Assembly (NCBI GenBank): GCA_030068075.1
Contig: CM057828.1
Coordinates: 111,651,699-111,715,698 of the forward strand
Length of the DNA stretch: 64,000 nucleotides
From: Paguma larvata
Taxonomy: Eukaryota > Chordata > Mammalia > Carnivora > Viverridae
Reading direction: 5' to 3'
Positions 11,432 through 21,825 of the stretch are shown in pieces. The notes beneath the pieces were generated by a model. That model did no database searches. It was not told the DNA's origin and saw nothing but the letters and a program-made list of their open reading frames with translations. The position numbers and the translations under genes were made by a program. How positions within the stretch are numbered: position 1 is the first letter of the stretch; every line of letters starts with the position of its first letter.

Positions 11432-12640
11432 TCATGGCTCAAAGCTGTAAAGAAAAAAGAAACTGGATGATCGGAAGACAATGAGAGGATCTGAGGTCAA
11501 TGATTATGTTTTCGTATAAAAGTTATTTTGGAAAACTGATTTCGCCCAGTAAGTATCTGAAATGAAGAAACACAAGACAGCTGCCAACCTCTACTCTTAT
11601 CTCAAGCACTGTAAGGAGCCACATGGCTTCTTCTGGGGGCCTACCAGATTGACTATTGTCAAGGATCTCAGACACAGAAGACTGGCAGCCACATTTTAAG
11701 GCTCTTGTCTGAACCTACCGAATGTTTAAGATCATGGTGCCACAACAGTACTTGAAAATCAGAAAGACAAGAGAGGTTTAAATGGAAGGCAATGAGTTTA
11801 TGCATGACCATCTTTAATTTGGGGTGACTATCATGCCCTCAAGAGGAAGTGGAACAGCCAGAGAAGGTGCTTAATCTAAATGTGAGACCAGTTTGCCTTT
11901 GTTGCCCCTGAATTTAGCTGCCGGAAATTCCATAATAAACAGGAAAAGTTTATGTGCAATTCACAGAACATTAACCCACCTCTGGGTAAAAGAAGTGGGG
12001 TGGATGCTTACATTTAAAACAAAAATTTTTGCATCTGTAATTAACTTAGATTTACCTTCAATTTAGTTTTCCTGTTCAACTTCCAGAATATTTTAACTGT
12101 AAAAGCCCCTGAATTTAAAAAAGAAAAAAAAAACTGTAATAAGGAAATCTGGTACTACTTTGTGAATCAACTTTTTAAATGGGCATAAATATTTCCATGT
12201 GTTAGCATGCCCCTGTTAGCCACTTACTGCATCTTACTGCTTTTATCTGTGGCTAAACTGACTACAACCAGCTGATTGGAGCATCATGTCAGTGAGTCTC
12301 AAGGAAAGAAGACAGTGAGGTTGTCTTCAAAGGGCAAGAAGTTTGGAGGATGGGAGAGTGATGTTTGTGAAAAGGAGAGAGGATGGAAGAATAAAGATGG
12401 CTAAGGGTTCAGACTATGGTTCATATTGTAAAACGGGAAGAAGTAAGCAACAAGAAAGAGCAGAAAGAGCCTCAGATCATGGACCTGACAAAGATTTGGC
12501 CAACCTGATGGGGAGCTCTGGAGCAAAGATTACCTACTGGCAGCCATGACCACTGTGGGTAGCTACACTCTGTGTAGCTGGGAGCTGCCCAGAGAATGTG
12601 TGTTCTTGGTTCAGAGGCTGAGGCAGATCCTAAAGATGTT
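11432..12640. other. Unassigned non-coding sequence
   Basis: No recognised repeat. An A-rich run occurs at 12120-12133. A 68-codon frame at 12343-12549 lies in GA-rich text without a recognisable domain. Confidence 0.5.
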
Positions 12641-12650
12641 GCAGCTTGGT

Positions 12651-12665
12651 GGGAGGGTGGGGGGG
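12651..12665 (+). other. Putative G-quadruplex motif
   Basis: GGGAGGGTGGGGGGG: four G3 runs with one-base loops if the seven-G run is split GGG-G-GGG. This matches the standard G-quadruplex pattern. Folding is inferred. Confidence 0.5.
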
Positions 12666-12899
12666 CTTGGTTCTCATTGACTGCACTCTAGCTGCCCAGG
12701 GCATTCTTTCTTGAATGTAGATCTGAACAGCACACCCCAGTGCCTGCTACAGCCCATCCCTGTGCCTTGTGAATTTTGAGTATGTTTTTGGAACAGATCC
12801 ATACATGTTTTTGGAGCAGCTCCTCCAAAAATCCCATGGGGCTCTGTTTTTCAGGACAAACATAAGAGGGGGAGTTAGTGGTACAAAACGCAGCCCCTG

Positions 12900-14285
12900 G
12901 TCCTGAAGTTGGCCTCGGGACTGCCCCTAGAACTCCTCTTTTCTCCCCTTCGTCACCCATTTGAATTCCCCCTCACCCTCAGCTATTATCTCCACTGATC
13001 TTGGTGGCTTCATGGTACAACCCAAACTCTTGTTTCCTGAGGGATGCTTGGTGGCCGTAGGATTCTTAAGCTGGGATTACTACACTTGTCCATTCAGATG
13101 GACAAAGAGAGACATGAGTCATTCACCTGAGTTCTACACATAATTCCTCTACCTCCACTGAGTATCAGCAGTCCTATGTCTTTAATCTGATCAGACTCAA
13201 TTATCCCTGCTGAGTTGGTGACTCCTTTTCTTGTTCAGGCAGAAGCCATAGCTTGTAGCTCAGTAAGAACATCACTGTGTCCCCTATCAAGGAATCTGTA
13301 ACCTTGAGGGGTCCAGCTTTCTGGGGATAAGAAACACGAAGTATCCCCTTTGGGGTATTGAAAATGATAACAAGTAGAGGCACATCTGTGTCTATGTTTT
13401 GGTTCTGGATGTATTCTGGGGACATAATGCCGGAAAGAGGCTTCTAAATCAGTAGGTTTCAACATTGTCTGCAAGGAATGCATGCTCAGAGCACGGCCTC
13501 CAAGCTGGAGCTCCAGCAGGCAGCTTCTGGACAGTGTGGCCTACAATAAGACCAGTAGATCTCTCATATGGGCCCATTCTTTGCACCTCCTTTGCTGTGA
13601 AGGTATCCCCTAATAGATGTTATGTTGTGTGGGATTCTGTGCTTATAGATCATCCTTCTCATAAGCCACCAGACAGTGGTGCTAGCTGAAACTTTATGAA
13701 TAAGAAAAGCAACCTCATACCTGAAATATGTATCTATTCTTATGATAGCAAATCATTAGCCCTTTCAGGAAAGAAGAAGGCTAATGTAGTCGATTTGTCA
13801 CCAAAGCTCATCTTCTCAAGGAATTGTGCCATACTAGGGACTCAGCATCAGTCTCTGTTGCTGGAAGAGGCAGCAATAGTTAGATCAGTCTTGGTAAGTG
13901 GGAGTCCATGATGTTGGGCCTATGTGCATCTTCCATCTCTGCCATCCATGTGCCCACCATGCCAGTTCTAGGGTGGCCGATTACAAAAGAAGGCTAATGT
14001 CACCTGGCCACATCATTTTGTCTACTAGGTTCAGTGTCTCTTCCATGGTGCATGCTTTCCAGTGGCCATTAACATGTGGCACAAAACTCTTCGGACTTCA
14101 TGCCTACTCCCTATGTCTGTCTACATGCCTTTAGCTTCAAGACTTCTTTGCTTCTGATTTTCTAGTCTTTGTTCTAGACCTTTGCTCATAAGTTTCACCT
14201 TGGAACACTTCTTCCACACACAGTAGCCAACCCATCTAGAAAACAAGCTTGGATTTCTTCTTCTTCCTTCAGCTGGTCATATAGC
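12900..14285 (-). mobile_element. ERVL-type endogenous retrovirus pol remnant, 3' part
   Basis: The plus strand shows reverse-complement stretches that I recognise as ERVL pol antisense, notably around 14015-14110 ('TTTGTCTACTAGGTTC', 'CCAGTGGCCATTAACATGTG', 'GGCACAAAACTCTTCGG') and 14190-14225. On the minus strand this would be the RNase H/integrase side of pol. Frames are short and scattered, with many stops, so it is a dead fossil. The family call is from memory and the left boundary is soft. Confidence 0.5.
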
Positions 14286-14346
14286 CCCTTGGTTAGTCAG
14301 AGCTCTCCAGAAAAACAGAACCAGTATGAATATATATAGAAAGAAC
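14286..14346. repeat. Start of an unassigned dispersed repeat
   Basis: TTAGTCAGAGCTCTCCAGAA followed by AACAGAACCAGTATGAATAT is text I recognise from a common mammalian dispersed repeat that often leads into AT/GA microsatellites. I do not name the family. It appears inserted in the ERVL remnant. Confidence 0.4.
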
Positions 14347-14411
14347 ATATATATATATATATATAGTGTGTGTGTGTGTGTGCATGTGTGTGTGTGGGTG
14401 TGTGTGTAGCG

Positions 14412-14447
<36 letters not shown>

Positions 14448-14459
14448 GGAAAGAGAGAG
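14347..14459 (+). repeat. Compound (AT)n(GT)n(GA)n microsatellite
   Basis: An AT tract at 14347-14365, a GT tract at 14366-14408 with one CA interruption, then a GA-rich tract at 14411-14459. A compound tract this long is likely to vary in length between individuals. Confidence 0.95.
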
Positions 14460-14744
14460 CACATGTGTCTGTGTCTGGTCACTGAACCATTAAAAGCTTT
14501 CCTGACATGGCAGGCCCTTGAATCTTCAAAAATTTATCTACAACCTTTGGAGCACATGTTTCTAACTACCTTTTGTTTATCTTTCCTAGTCAGCTTGCTA
14601 GTTTTGACGTCATGGGTTAATATGTTGTTATCAAGGATAACTACTTGCCCCCAATCTCAGACTATACCATGACAAGGGGTGTGGGACAGTTAACATAGAC
14701 TCAGGGCAAAATAGTCACTGTATATTGTTAGCTGTTCCATATGA

Positions 14745-15040
14745 TTATTACCTGCTTCTGATCCTCTTTCTTGATTGGGATAGAAAAGAAAGCATTTGCC
14801 TAATTAATAGTTGCACATGAGGTCTCTGAGGCCACATTACTCTGCTATCAGACACACCGCTGTGATGATTTCTACTTGGTTGAACATTTGGCAGTTTACA
14901 CTCACTCTTCAGGATCCAGCCAGTTTCTGCAGTGGTCAAGTGAGTGTAATAAATGGAGATATAATGGCATCTACCACCTCTGTGTCACTGAGATCCTTAC
15001 AAGTGATGTAAACTCCCATTATCCTTCCACTTCTGTTTTA
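14745..15040 (-). mobile_element. ERVL-type pol remnant, reverse-transcriptase part
   Basis: Plus-strand text 'AAGCATTTGCCTAATTAATA', 'TCTACTTGGTTGAACATTTG', 'CAGGATCCAGCCAGTTTCTG' is collinear with the complement of an ERVL reverse-transcriptase region as I recall it. It follows the integrase-side remnant in the expected reversed order and is cut by the SINE at 15056. No intact frame remains. Confidence 0.5.
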
Positions 15041-15055
15041 AAATACAATGTGTTA

Positions 15056-15271
15056 GGGGCATCTAGATGGCTCAGTCGGTTAAGTGTCCAACTTCAGCTC
15101 AGGTCACGATCTCGCAGTTTGTGAGTTCAAGTCCCGCACTGGGCTCTCCACTGTCAGTGAGGAGCTCGCTTCAGATCCTCTGTCCTCCTCTCTCTCTGTC
15201 CCTCTCCCACTCTCGTCCTCTGTCTCTCTCTCTCCCTCTCTCTCTCTTTGTCTCAAATAAACAATCATTTG
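15056..15271 (+). mobile_element. Felid SINE with 15-base TSD
   Basis: Complete element. The flanks are AAATACAATGTGTTA (15041-15055) and AAATGCAATGTGTTA (15272-15286), one mismatch in 15. It inserted into already decayed retroviral sequence. The 166-codon frame starting in it is a by-product of the TC tract. Confidence 0.95.
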
Positions 15272-15289
15272 AAATGCAATGTGTTAAAG

Positions 15290-15700
15290 GCCAACAGATC
15301 AAAAGACAATTGCCATTAAAAAATAGCTTGTTACTCAGTTCCTATGGGAAATGGGCACGATCCACCACAGGTGACCACACGGAGAAGCCCCTGGGTCAGT
15401 CAGGAGGCAGAGGGAGAGGGGAAAATTGTGGACGAGGGCCTTCTCTTCCAAGAGAAGGAATGAGTAAGGCAGGGAAAGCAGGCTTAGGATTGGCTAGTTT
15501 GAATGATTTCAGTGGGTTCTGGGGTGTAAGGGTTGTCCCTAGGGGTGCAATACCTGGCCCAGGATAATTGTGGCAGGTGGATAGAGGCCTGGAGTGTGAC
15601 AGCCTGATAAAGGAGATGGTTGGGTGGTGGATTGTGGATTGGTTGGTTTGCACTTGAAAAACACTCATAGACAAGTTGTTTCCTATCTCTAGGACTTGGC
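15290..15700. repeat. Possible old LTR or retroviral segment
   Basis: About 400 bases of purine-rich text ('GACCACACGGAGAAGCCCCT', 'GTTCTGGGGTGTAAGGGTTG') inside the ERVL region. It resembles an ancient LTR-class repeat but I cannot assign a family. Opposed open frames (15067-15567 plus, 15396-15674 minus) are both unsupported. Confidence 0.3.
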
Positions 15701-15838
15701 TAGCCCTGGGCGGAGAGGGACGGTCCCCTCAGTCTCCATCAAGGCCCTAAGAAGTCAAAGTATCAGAATACAAGAAATAAAAGACGTTGTTAATATAATG
15801 TCAGGATGCAATATTGTTTTATTTTTACTGTTTTGGCA

Positions 15839-15852
15839 AAAAAAAAAAAAAC
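15839..15852 (+). repeat. Poly-A run
   Basis: A 14-base A run. No processed gene copy is recognisable upstream. Confidence 0.9.
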
Positions 15853-16059
15853 AATTTCAGCAGCTTCGACTTGACCTTCCCCACTATGACCAAAGTTTAG
15901 CCAAAGACCTAGTGGCAGGATGATTCAAACTGCCAAGTATATCAAAACCAATTGGAAATTCAGAGCCTGGACAAATGATTACAAGGCAGGAGGTCCATGA
16001 GCCACTGTAAGCTGGACTTTGGCCAGATCTCCATTTATTATCTGGGTCCCCTCTGCCAC

Positions 16060-17120
16060 CTTTCTAGCACTGGGGTTATAATGATACTTAATGCCTCCAA
16101 GGTAGCAACGCCTGCTCAGCATCTGTGTCTAATAATCCTCAAAATATTTAGGAATTTTTCTCCTAAGTAGAGTCATCTACTTGAAGAAATGGTCTTTGGG
16201 GAAGGACTGTGGGATCATTCTATTATAGATCTGCTGTCATATTTCTGGGTCCTTCCTCCTAGGAACCTGGTGGGTTCAATTGGTAGGTTCCAGGTCTACA
16301 CAGAGTTCCAAAACTAGACAAAGAATCACAAGTGTTTGACAGAGCAACCAGCCTCAGTCTTGTAGGCATCCATTCCTGCTTTCTTTTGATTCTATATAGT
16401 AAGAAGTATTCTCACTAGATGTCCATCTGTTCTACCCCATCATCACTACTATCCATGGACTCAGCTCAGTGATAGCCCTTTCCACTGCCAGGCAAAAAAA
16501 GAGCCACCACTAAATTTCCCAACAGCCTAGCATCATAATCTTCCAGTGGGCTTTCTGGTTTACATAACCTATCCTCTCCAGCATATCTACTTCCCTAAGC
16601 TTTTTAACCCTCTCCTATACTCTCTGTCATGACGTTTTAGACTTTCCAACTCTGCTCCATATGGACCTGTCTTTAGTCTTTTAGGAACCAGCCAAACAGC
16701 AAGTCTGAACCATCCCCTGGAGTCTTTGTCATGTCCTGAGAAAATGCCTCAAAATCCATAAACTCTCTCCTGTCCAGTCTCATGTTCTAGCTTACCTTGG
16801 TAAGCATCCCCAAAATCCAATCCCGATTCCTGACAAAGGATGTTGGCAAATTTTTTCAGTTGATGGGGAAGGGATATATTCTTTCTTTAACTTACCAGGA
16901 GGTGGGGATGCTAAGGAGCCCCTTCTTGCCTTGTGGGACAAGACTTTGTGTTATCAACCCACACAGGGGGCATCCTAACTTGTAACAGAAAAGAGTGAAC
17001 CACCTCTGCAGGCTCCGAGGGTTCAGAGGGGTCTGGGGAGCCAAAATATTTGGAGGCATGCACCCAGATGCCCCCATCCCATGTGTAAGGGTACCACATT
17101 TTCCCAGCCAGGGGCATATG
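16060..17120 (-). mobile_element. Possible ERVL remnant, 5' (gag/protease side)
   Basis: Plus-strand text near 16240-16330 ('GGGTCCTTCCTCCTAGGAAC', 'AGGTCTACACAGAGTTCC') and 16990-17040 ('CTCCGAGGGTTCAGAGGGGT') is what I would expect upstream of pol in a minus-strand ERVL copy. The similarity is weaker than for the pol parts and there is no reading frame. Confidence 0.35.
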
Positions 17121-17214
17121 ACCTTAGCATAATAGTTTAATTGTTTTTGAACCTAGGCAAATCCATTGAGTCCTAAGTTTGGTCTTCTGCTTTTTCTACC
17201 AAGACTGCAGGAAC

Positions 17215-17470
17215 AGGCCTCTCCCAGAGGCCCTCTGGCATTCATACTTGGTTTTCAATTATTCCCTAACTCTCTACAGCTTCTCCTTAGCCCACTGTAG
17301 GGCATCAATGCAACCTAGCAAGAGCCAGCCAATTCCCTGGTCCTTGCACACCTTGCATCTCCAACTTCTCAAATGCCTGCATCCTTTCTCCAGCCAAGGT
17401 TGCCCTCTCTGCTGGAATATTCTCCCAAGTGACCATCATGAAAGTTTTAGTAATTGAATCACCACCTCAT
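17215..17470 (+). mobile_element. Possible L2 fragment
   Basis: Pyrimidine-rich text including 'CTCCAGCCAAGGTTGCC', 'CTCTCTGCTGGAATATTCTC' matches the order of an L2 3' region. Diverged. Confidence 0.4.
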
Positions 17471-17586
17471 GCCAGAGATAATCCGTGTTCCATGCATTAC
17501 TGGGATGGAGTCTTCACTGCCAATCGAGTGAGTGACTTAATCCTGAATACCATCCCACCACCTCTCTCCTGGTCTTTGCCTAGTGA

Positions 17587-17929
17587 CAGCTGTATCAGAT
17601 TGGGTCCTTCAGAAGGTGGACAGTAGGAAGAGAAAAGTACAGGCGGCCCTTTTGGGGAACACCTGTGAAAGTTACAGAGTGTGACCAGACTTAGGCAGCA
17701 GAAGCCCCCAGATCAGGATACAGATCTGACACCTGTGAGAGGAAAGGAGAGCAGAACTGGGGTGTCCACAATGCCGAGCTCATAGAGTCTCAGCCTCATC
17801 GGGTCCCCAGGGACAGGCCCCAGAGTCCCTACCATGTTCCATCACTGGCTGGCAGCTGCCCAAGGAATGCATGGTTGTGGCCTGAAAGCAGAGGATGCTG
17901 GAGGCTCTAACCGCTCTGCAATGGATCAT
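17587..17929. repeat. Ancient dispersed repeat-like segment, unassigned
   Basis: Begins CAGCTGTATCAGATTGGGTCC and has a purine-rich body ending in 'CTGGCAGCTGCCCAAGGAATG'. It has the look of an old LTR or DNA element. The family is not identified. Confidence 0.3.
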
Positions 17930-17941
17930 AGGTTCTTTCTT

Positions 17942-18145
17942 CGTCTTTTTTTTTTAATACTTATTTGAGAGAGAGTGACAGCACGAGTGGGAGAGGGGCA
18001 GAGAGAGAGGGAGACAGAGAATCCAAAGTGGACTGGGTGTTGGTGGCATAGAGTCTGATGGGGGGGCTCAAACCCACAAACTGTGAGATCATGACCTGAG
18101 CCAAAGTCAGATGCTTAACCGACTGAGCCACCCAGGTACCCCCAA
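17942..18145 (-). mobile_element. Felid SINE, minus strand, with 12-base TSD
   Basis: Head complement at right (CTTAACCGACTGAGCCACCC), GA-rich body, T-rich tail at left. AGGTTCTTTCTT (17930-17941) and AGGCTCTTTCTT (18146-18157) are the duplication, one mismatch. Confidence 0.92.
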
Positions 18146-18340
18146 AGGCTCTTTCTTAAAGAGAGATCTGGCATCCTGCCTCCATGGCTGCCACATGGCC
18201 ATGGGACTACTTGGTGAGGTTCTGATTTGAGTGATAAAGCAGTCAACATATACTCATCTTTTCTTGTTCATGTCCCAATAACTACAATAACAGTATGGTC
18301 CCTACACCATCTTTACAGAATAAGAGAGCTCATCATCTTC

Positions 18341-18644
18341 AGTCAAAGACACGTATTGAGCACCTACTGTATACCAGGAACTATGCATGCTCTGAGAGAA
18401 CAAAGATGAGTACGTAGGCAACCATATAATTCATTATCGAACCAGGGCACTTTTAAGAGTGAAAGAAAGAACTTAATACCCATGCTGGGACAACAGGTGT
18501 AAGCCTGGACTGTCCTGGGTAACCTAGGATGTATAGTCACCCTATGGATAAAACACATCTTAGGTCTCAGGGAATTCACAATCCAGAAGAAAGGTAGATA
18601 TGTACATAAATCTATTAAGTTGAGTGTGATAAGAATAAAATGGT
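18341..18644 (-). mobile_element. L2 3' end split by a DNA element
   Basis: 'TATTGAGCACCTACTGTATA' ... 'AACAAAGATGAGTACG' at the left and 'CAGGGAATTCACAATCCAG' ... 'GTTGAGTGTGATAAGAATA' at the right together follow the reversed L2 3' end. The gap is filled by the palindromic element at 18416-18544. Confidence 0.6.
18416..18544. mobile_element. Palindromic DNA transposon, second copy
   Basis: Ends AGGCAACCATATAATTC and, on the complement, AGGGTGACTATACATCC are related inverted repeats. The flanking TA on each side fits a Tc1/mariner-like target site. Same family as 4197-4306, judged by shared ends and the 'GGACTGTCCTGGG' interior. Confidence 0.5.
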
Positions 18645-18838
18645 AGGGGCACTTGAGTGGTTCAGTCCACTGAGCATCTGACTCCTGATTTCAGCTCAGG
18701 TCATGATCTCATGGTTCGTGAGATTGAGACTTACATTGGGCTTTGTGCTGACAGAGTAGAGGATGCTTTGGATTCTCTCTCTCCCTCTCTTTCTGCCCCT
18801 CCCCACCCCTCAAAATAAATAAATAAATTTTTTTAAAG
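18645..18838 (+). mobile_element. Felid SINE, first of a tandem pair
   Basis: Head 'GGGGCACTTGAGTGGTTCAG', shortened body, and AAATAAATAAATAAATTTTT tail. It directly abuts the next SINE, separated by about ten A-rich bases. Confidence 0.9.
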
Positions 18839-18848
18839 GATAAAAACT

Positions 18849-19054
18849 GGGTGCCTGAGTGGCTCAATTGGTTTAGTGTCCAACTCTTGACTTAGCCTCA
18901 TGTCATAATCTCGTGGTTTGTGAGTTTGAGCCCAGCATCAAGCTCTGCACTGACAGCACAGAGCCTGCTTGAGATTCTGTCTCCCTCTCTGTCTGCCTCT
19001 CCCCTGCTTGCTCTCTCTCAAAATAAATAAATAAACATTAAAAATTTTTTTAAA
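18849..19054 (+). mobile_element. Felid SINE, second of a tandem pair
   Basis: Full element with its own A/B-box head and tail. The text GATAAGAATAAAATGG before the pair and AAAGAATAAAAGGG after it are similar, suggesting that the second SINE landed in the A-rich tail of the first. Confidence 0.92.
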
Positions 19055-19130
19055 AGTAAAGATAAAAAAAGAATAAAAGGGTAAATATAAGAATCAGAGA
19101 TATGAAGTAATTCTGTACTTTCTGAGAATT

Positions 19131-19376
19131 ACAAGGATTTAGTATCAAACAAACCTGACTATGAATTTGAGTTCTACCACTGACCAGCTTTGTGACTATG
19201 GGCACACTCCTTAACCTCTCAATAGGGAGACTGTCCCTGTCATAAAGATCTCCTGCAGAGACAATGATAGTAAGAGTCCTTGGTTCAGTGGCATGCTTTG
19301 TGGATTTAAGTGAGATAAGTATAAAAATGTCAACACATCACTTGGACTAAATGAGTTCTCAATAAATGTTAGTTGA
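19131..19376 (+). mobile_element. MIR SINE
   Basis: Collinear with the MIR core and 3' end: 'GAGTTCTACCACTGACCAGC', 'TTTGTGACTATGGGCACACT', 'CCTTAACCTCTC', and 'GAGTTCTCAATAAATGTTAG' at the end. Ancient and diverged. Confidence 0.75.
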
Positions 19377-19589
19377 GGGTGTTTTGTTGGTCGGTCTGAT
19401 TTGATTTGTTTCCTGGATCCCAGAATCTAGGAAGAAGAGAACGAAGGAGATACCAAGTCTTGAAAGCTGTGCTAAGGAGACTGATTTTCACCCTGTGGGT
19501 CAAGGAAAACCACAGAAGGGGTTAAACCTTAGGAGGAGCCCTGCCAGCCTGGGTTTCAAACGTTACCTTTGAGAGCAGCATCCAAGGAC

Positions 19590-19915
19590 ATGAGCTCCAT
19601 CCTACGGCCTCATTTTTGTTGGCCTGAATTCCTACAACAGCCTCCTACTCGGCCTCCCTGCCTTCTCTCGTTCCTTTGCCTCCAGGATAATCACCCCAAC
19701 CTGCTAATCTATCCCTGTTGCTCACCTGAAAAAACATCCTCCAAAGACTCTTCCTGCCAACAAGATGAAATCCAAATCCTCCATCTTGCCCTGAACTCTT
19801 TCAGGAGCCTAGCCCTGCCCACCAGCCTCACTCACAGCTCCCCATTCACAACTCACGGCCTCTGGGGCTTTCAGACCTTTGCAGATGACTTCCTTCTGCA
19901 TGATTCCCCCTGAAC
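19590..19915 (+). mobile_element. L2 LINE fragment, plus strand
   Basis: 'TTGGCCTGAATTCCTACAAC', 'AGCCTCCTACTCGGCCTCCC', 'GATGAAATCCAAATCCTCC' and 'CTCATTC/CTCCCCATTCAC' are in L2 order. The 114-codon frame over it is not a gene. It faces an opposite-strand L2 immediately to the right. Confidence 0.65.
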
Positions 19916-19939
19916 GCATGGGATCCAGCTTTTTAGTCA

Positions 19940-20830
19940 CAAAAATCACACTATGTATCCAGCCCCATCCACATGCCAGCTCTCATTCTAGGTGATTGTG
20001 ATGCCTCCGTGAACAAAACAGACAGGTATCCCCAAGCTTTTGCCCTATGGGGTCTATATTCTCAAGTGGTGGTGAGGAAGAAGACCAACAATAAATGTGT
20101 AAAATATAAAGCATGTTGGATTTTCAGTGCCCCAGGAAAAAGAAAAACAAATGATGGGACAATGGGATTACCAACGGAGCAGAACCAGTGGGCAAGAGGG
20201 TCAGGTTGTCAAATGAAATCAGGTGCTCAGGATGGACCTTGCTGAGAAGGTGACATGTGAGCAAAGACTTAAAGGAAATGAGGGTGTTGGTCAGATAAAT
20301 TTGAAAGTGGAAGAATGCCAGGCAGAAGAAACAGCTAAAGGAAAGGCCAGCAGGCAGGAGTAGGGCTGGGGTGTTAAGGATCAGCACAGAGTTGGGGGGT
20401 GAGGGGCAGGTGGACCCACAGCTTCTTATTTTTTTATTTTTCTTATAACATTTATTTATTTTTGAGAGACAGAGAGACAGAACGCAAGCGGAGGAGGGGC
20501 AGAGAGAGGGAGACACAGAATCCGAAGCATTCTCCAGGTTCTGAGCCGTCAGCACAGTGCCGGACAAGGGGCTCGAACTCAGGAACAGCGAGATCATAGA
20601 CCCACAGCTTCTAGTGTGTGTGAAATGGAAGCAGGTACACTGCTTTCAGTAGAGGCGTGACATGACTGGACTTGAACTTGAAAGTCCCCAGGCTGCCTGC
20701 TGAGGAAGGGCTGAGGGATGTGGACGCAAGGCGACAGTCGAGAGGCTTGCGCTAGTCCAGGCAAGACATGGGAGGGGGAAGTGGTCACATTCGGGAGATA
20801 TTTTTACGCCATTTGAGCCAAACTGATTTT
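19940..20830 (-). mobile_element. L2 LINE, minus strand, interrupted by a SINE
   Basis: Starts with reversed 3'-end text ('CACATGCCAGCTCTCATTCT', 'GTGAACAAAACAGACAGG'), then 'AGAAGGTGACATGTGAGC', 'GAATGCCAGGCAGAAGAAAC'. It resumes after the SINE with 'GAGGCGTGACATGACTGG' and 'GGCTTGCGCTAGTCCAGGC'. These match the complement of L2 in order. Confidence 0.7.
20427..20598 (-). mobile_element. 5'-truncated felid SINE with perfect 14-base TSD
   Basis: The tail and body are present, but the promoter head is missing: the copy stops at AGCGAGATCAT, just short of the 'GACCTGAGC' head segment. GACCCACAGCTTCT is duplicated exactly at 20413-20426 and 20599-20612, so the truncation happened during insertion. 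It lies inside the minus-strand L2. Confidence 0.93.
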
Positions 20831-21071
20831 GAGAGAAACTGAATGTGAGATGTAGTAGCAACAGAGGAGTCATGTCCATCAAAGTTTGCCTCGAGCAGCT
20901 GGGGGAGAGAGCAGCATTGCTGCTCTGTGCTTCCCAAGCACATATCTCTGAATTATGTTCCCTCCTTACACATCTGTCTTCTCCCAGGAAACAACGCATT
21001 TATTTTGTCCATGAACCGTGTCTCGTGGGTCTTTTCGTCAGGGCCTTCTAAATATTTATCAGATGGATGAC

Positions 21072-21485
21072 TGTTTAGTTTGCTAGGGCAGCCATCACAA
21101 AGAACCACAGACGGAGTGGATTAAACATCAGAAATTTATTTTCCCATAGTTCTGGAGGTTAGAAGTTCAAGATCAAGGTGTTGCAAGGGTTGGTTTCTTC
21201 TGAGGCCTCTCTCCTTGGCTTGTAGATGGCCATCTTCTCTCTGTGTCCTCACACAGTCTTCCCTCTATGTGCGTCTCTGTTCCCTCCACCTCTTCTTATA
21301 AACACCCCAGTCATGTGGAGGAGGACCCACCCTAATGACCTCATTTCAACTTAACTACCTTCTTTAAAGACCCCATCTCCAAATACAGTCACATTCGGAG
21401 GCACCAGGGGTTAAGATGGCAACCTATGAATGGAGGCGCGGGGGGGAGGGGAGAAGCAGAGGGGTGGACATGATTCACCCATGCA
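21072..21485 (-). mobile_element. MLT1-type solo LTR with 5-base TSD
   Basis: TGTTTAGTTTGCTAGGGCAG at left and ATGATTCACCCATGCA at right give TG...CA ends. Inside are 'GTTCTGGAGGTTAGAAGTTC', 'CTCCTTGGCTTGTAGATGGC', 'CACCCTAATGACCTCATTTC' and 'CAAATACAGTCACATTC', the complement of this LTR class. ATGAC is repeated at 21067-21071 and 21486-21490, the duplication size expected of a MaLR/ERVL LTR. Confidence 0.82.
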
Positions 21486-21490
21486 ATGAC

Positions 21491-21825
21491 TAAATGGGTT
21501 AATTAAGTCATTTCAGAGATAAAAAGAACAAGCCCAATGAAGGATACTGAGACGGAAATAAAGATATAAGAGTAAAGTCAGGAGAGACCAATGTCATAGA
21601 AGCCAAGAGAGAAGAAAGGGTGAAGGAGACATGGTGCCCAGCGCCCAGTGCTGCAGAGAATCCCAAGGAGCTGAAGTGGGACACGGGGTTCCAATGGAAG
21701 ACACTGTTCTTCCTCTGGGATGTGACCCTCTCCATCGCTGAGTGGTGAAACTGAGCAACATCCTCTTCTGTGAGACACCAGCTGGGATGTCTGTATGCAA
21801 TCTGAAATCGCACCTGCGGGAAGAA
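21491..21825. other. Unassigned non-coding sequence
   Basis: No repeat is recognised. Three overlapping minus-strand frames in different phases argue against coding. Confidence 0.5.

Noticed and set aside
15067..15567. 166-codon frame
   Set aside because: It begins inside a SINE and reads through its TC tract (poly-Ser/Leu) into unassigned old repeat-like sequence.
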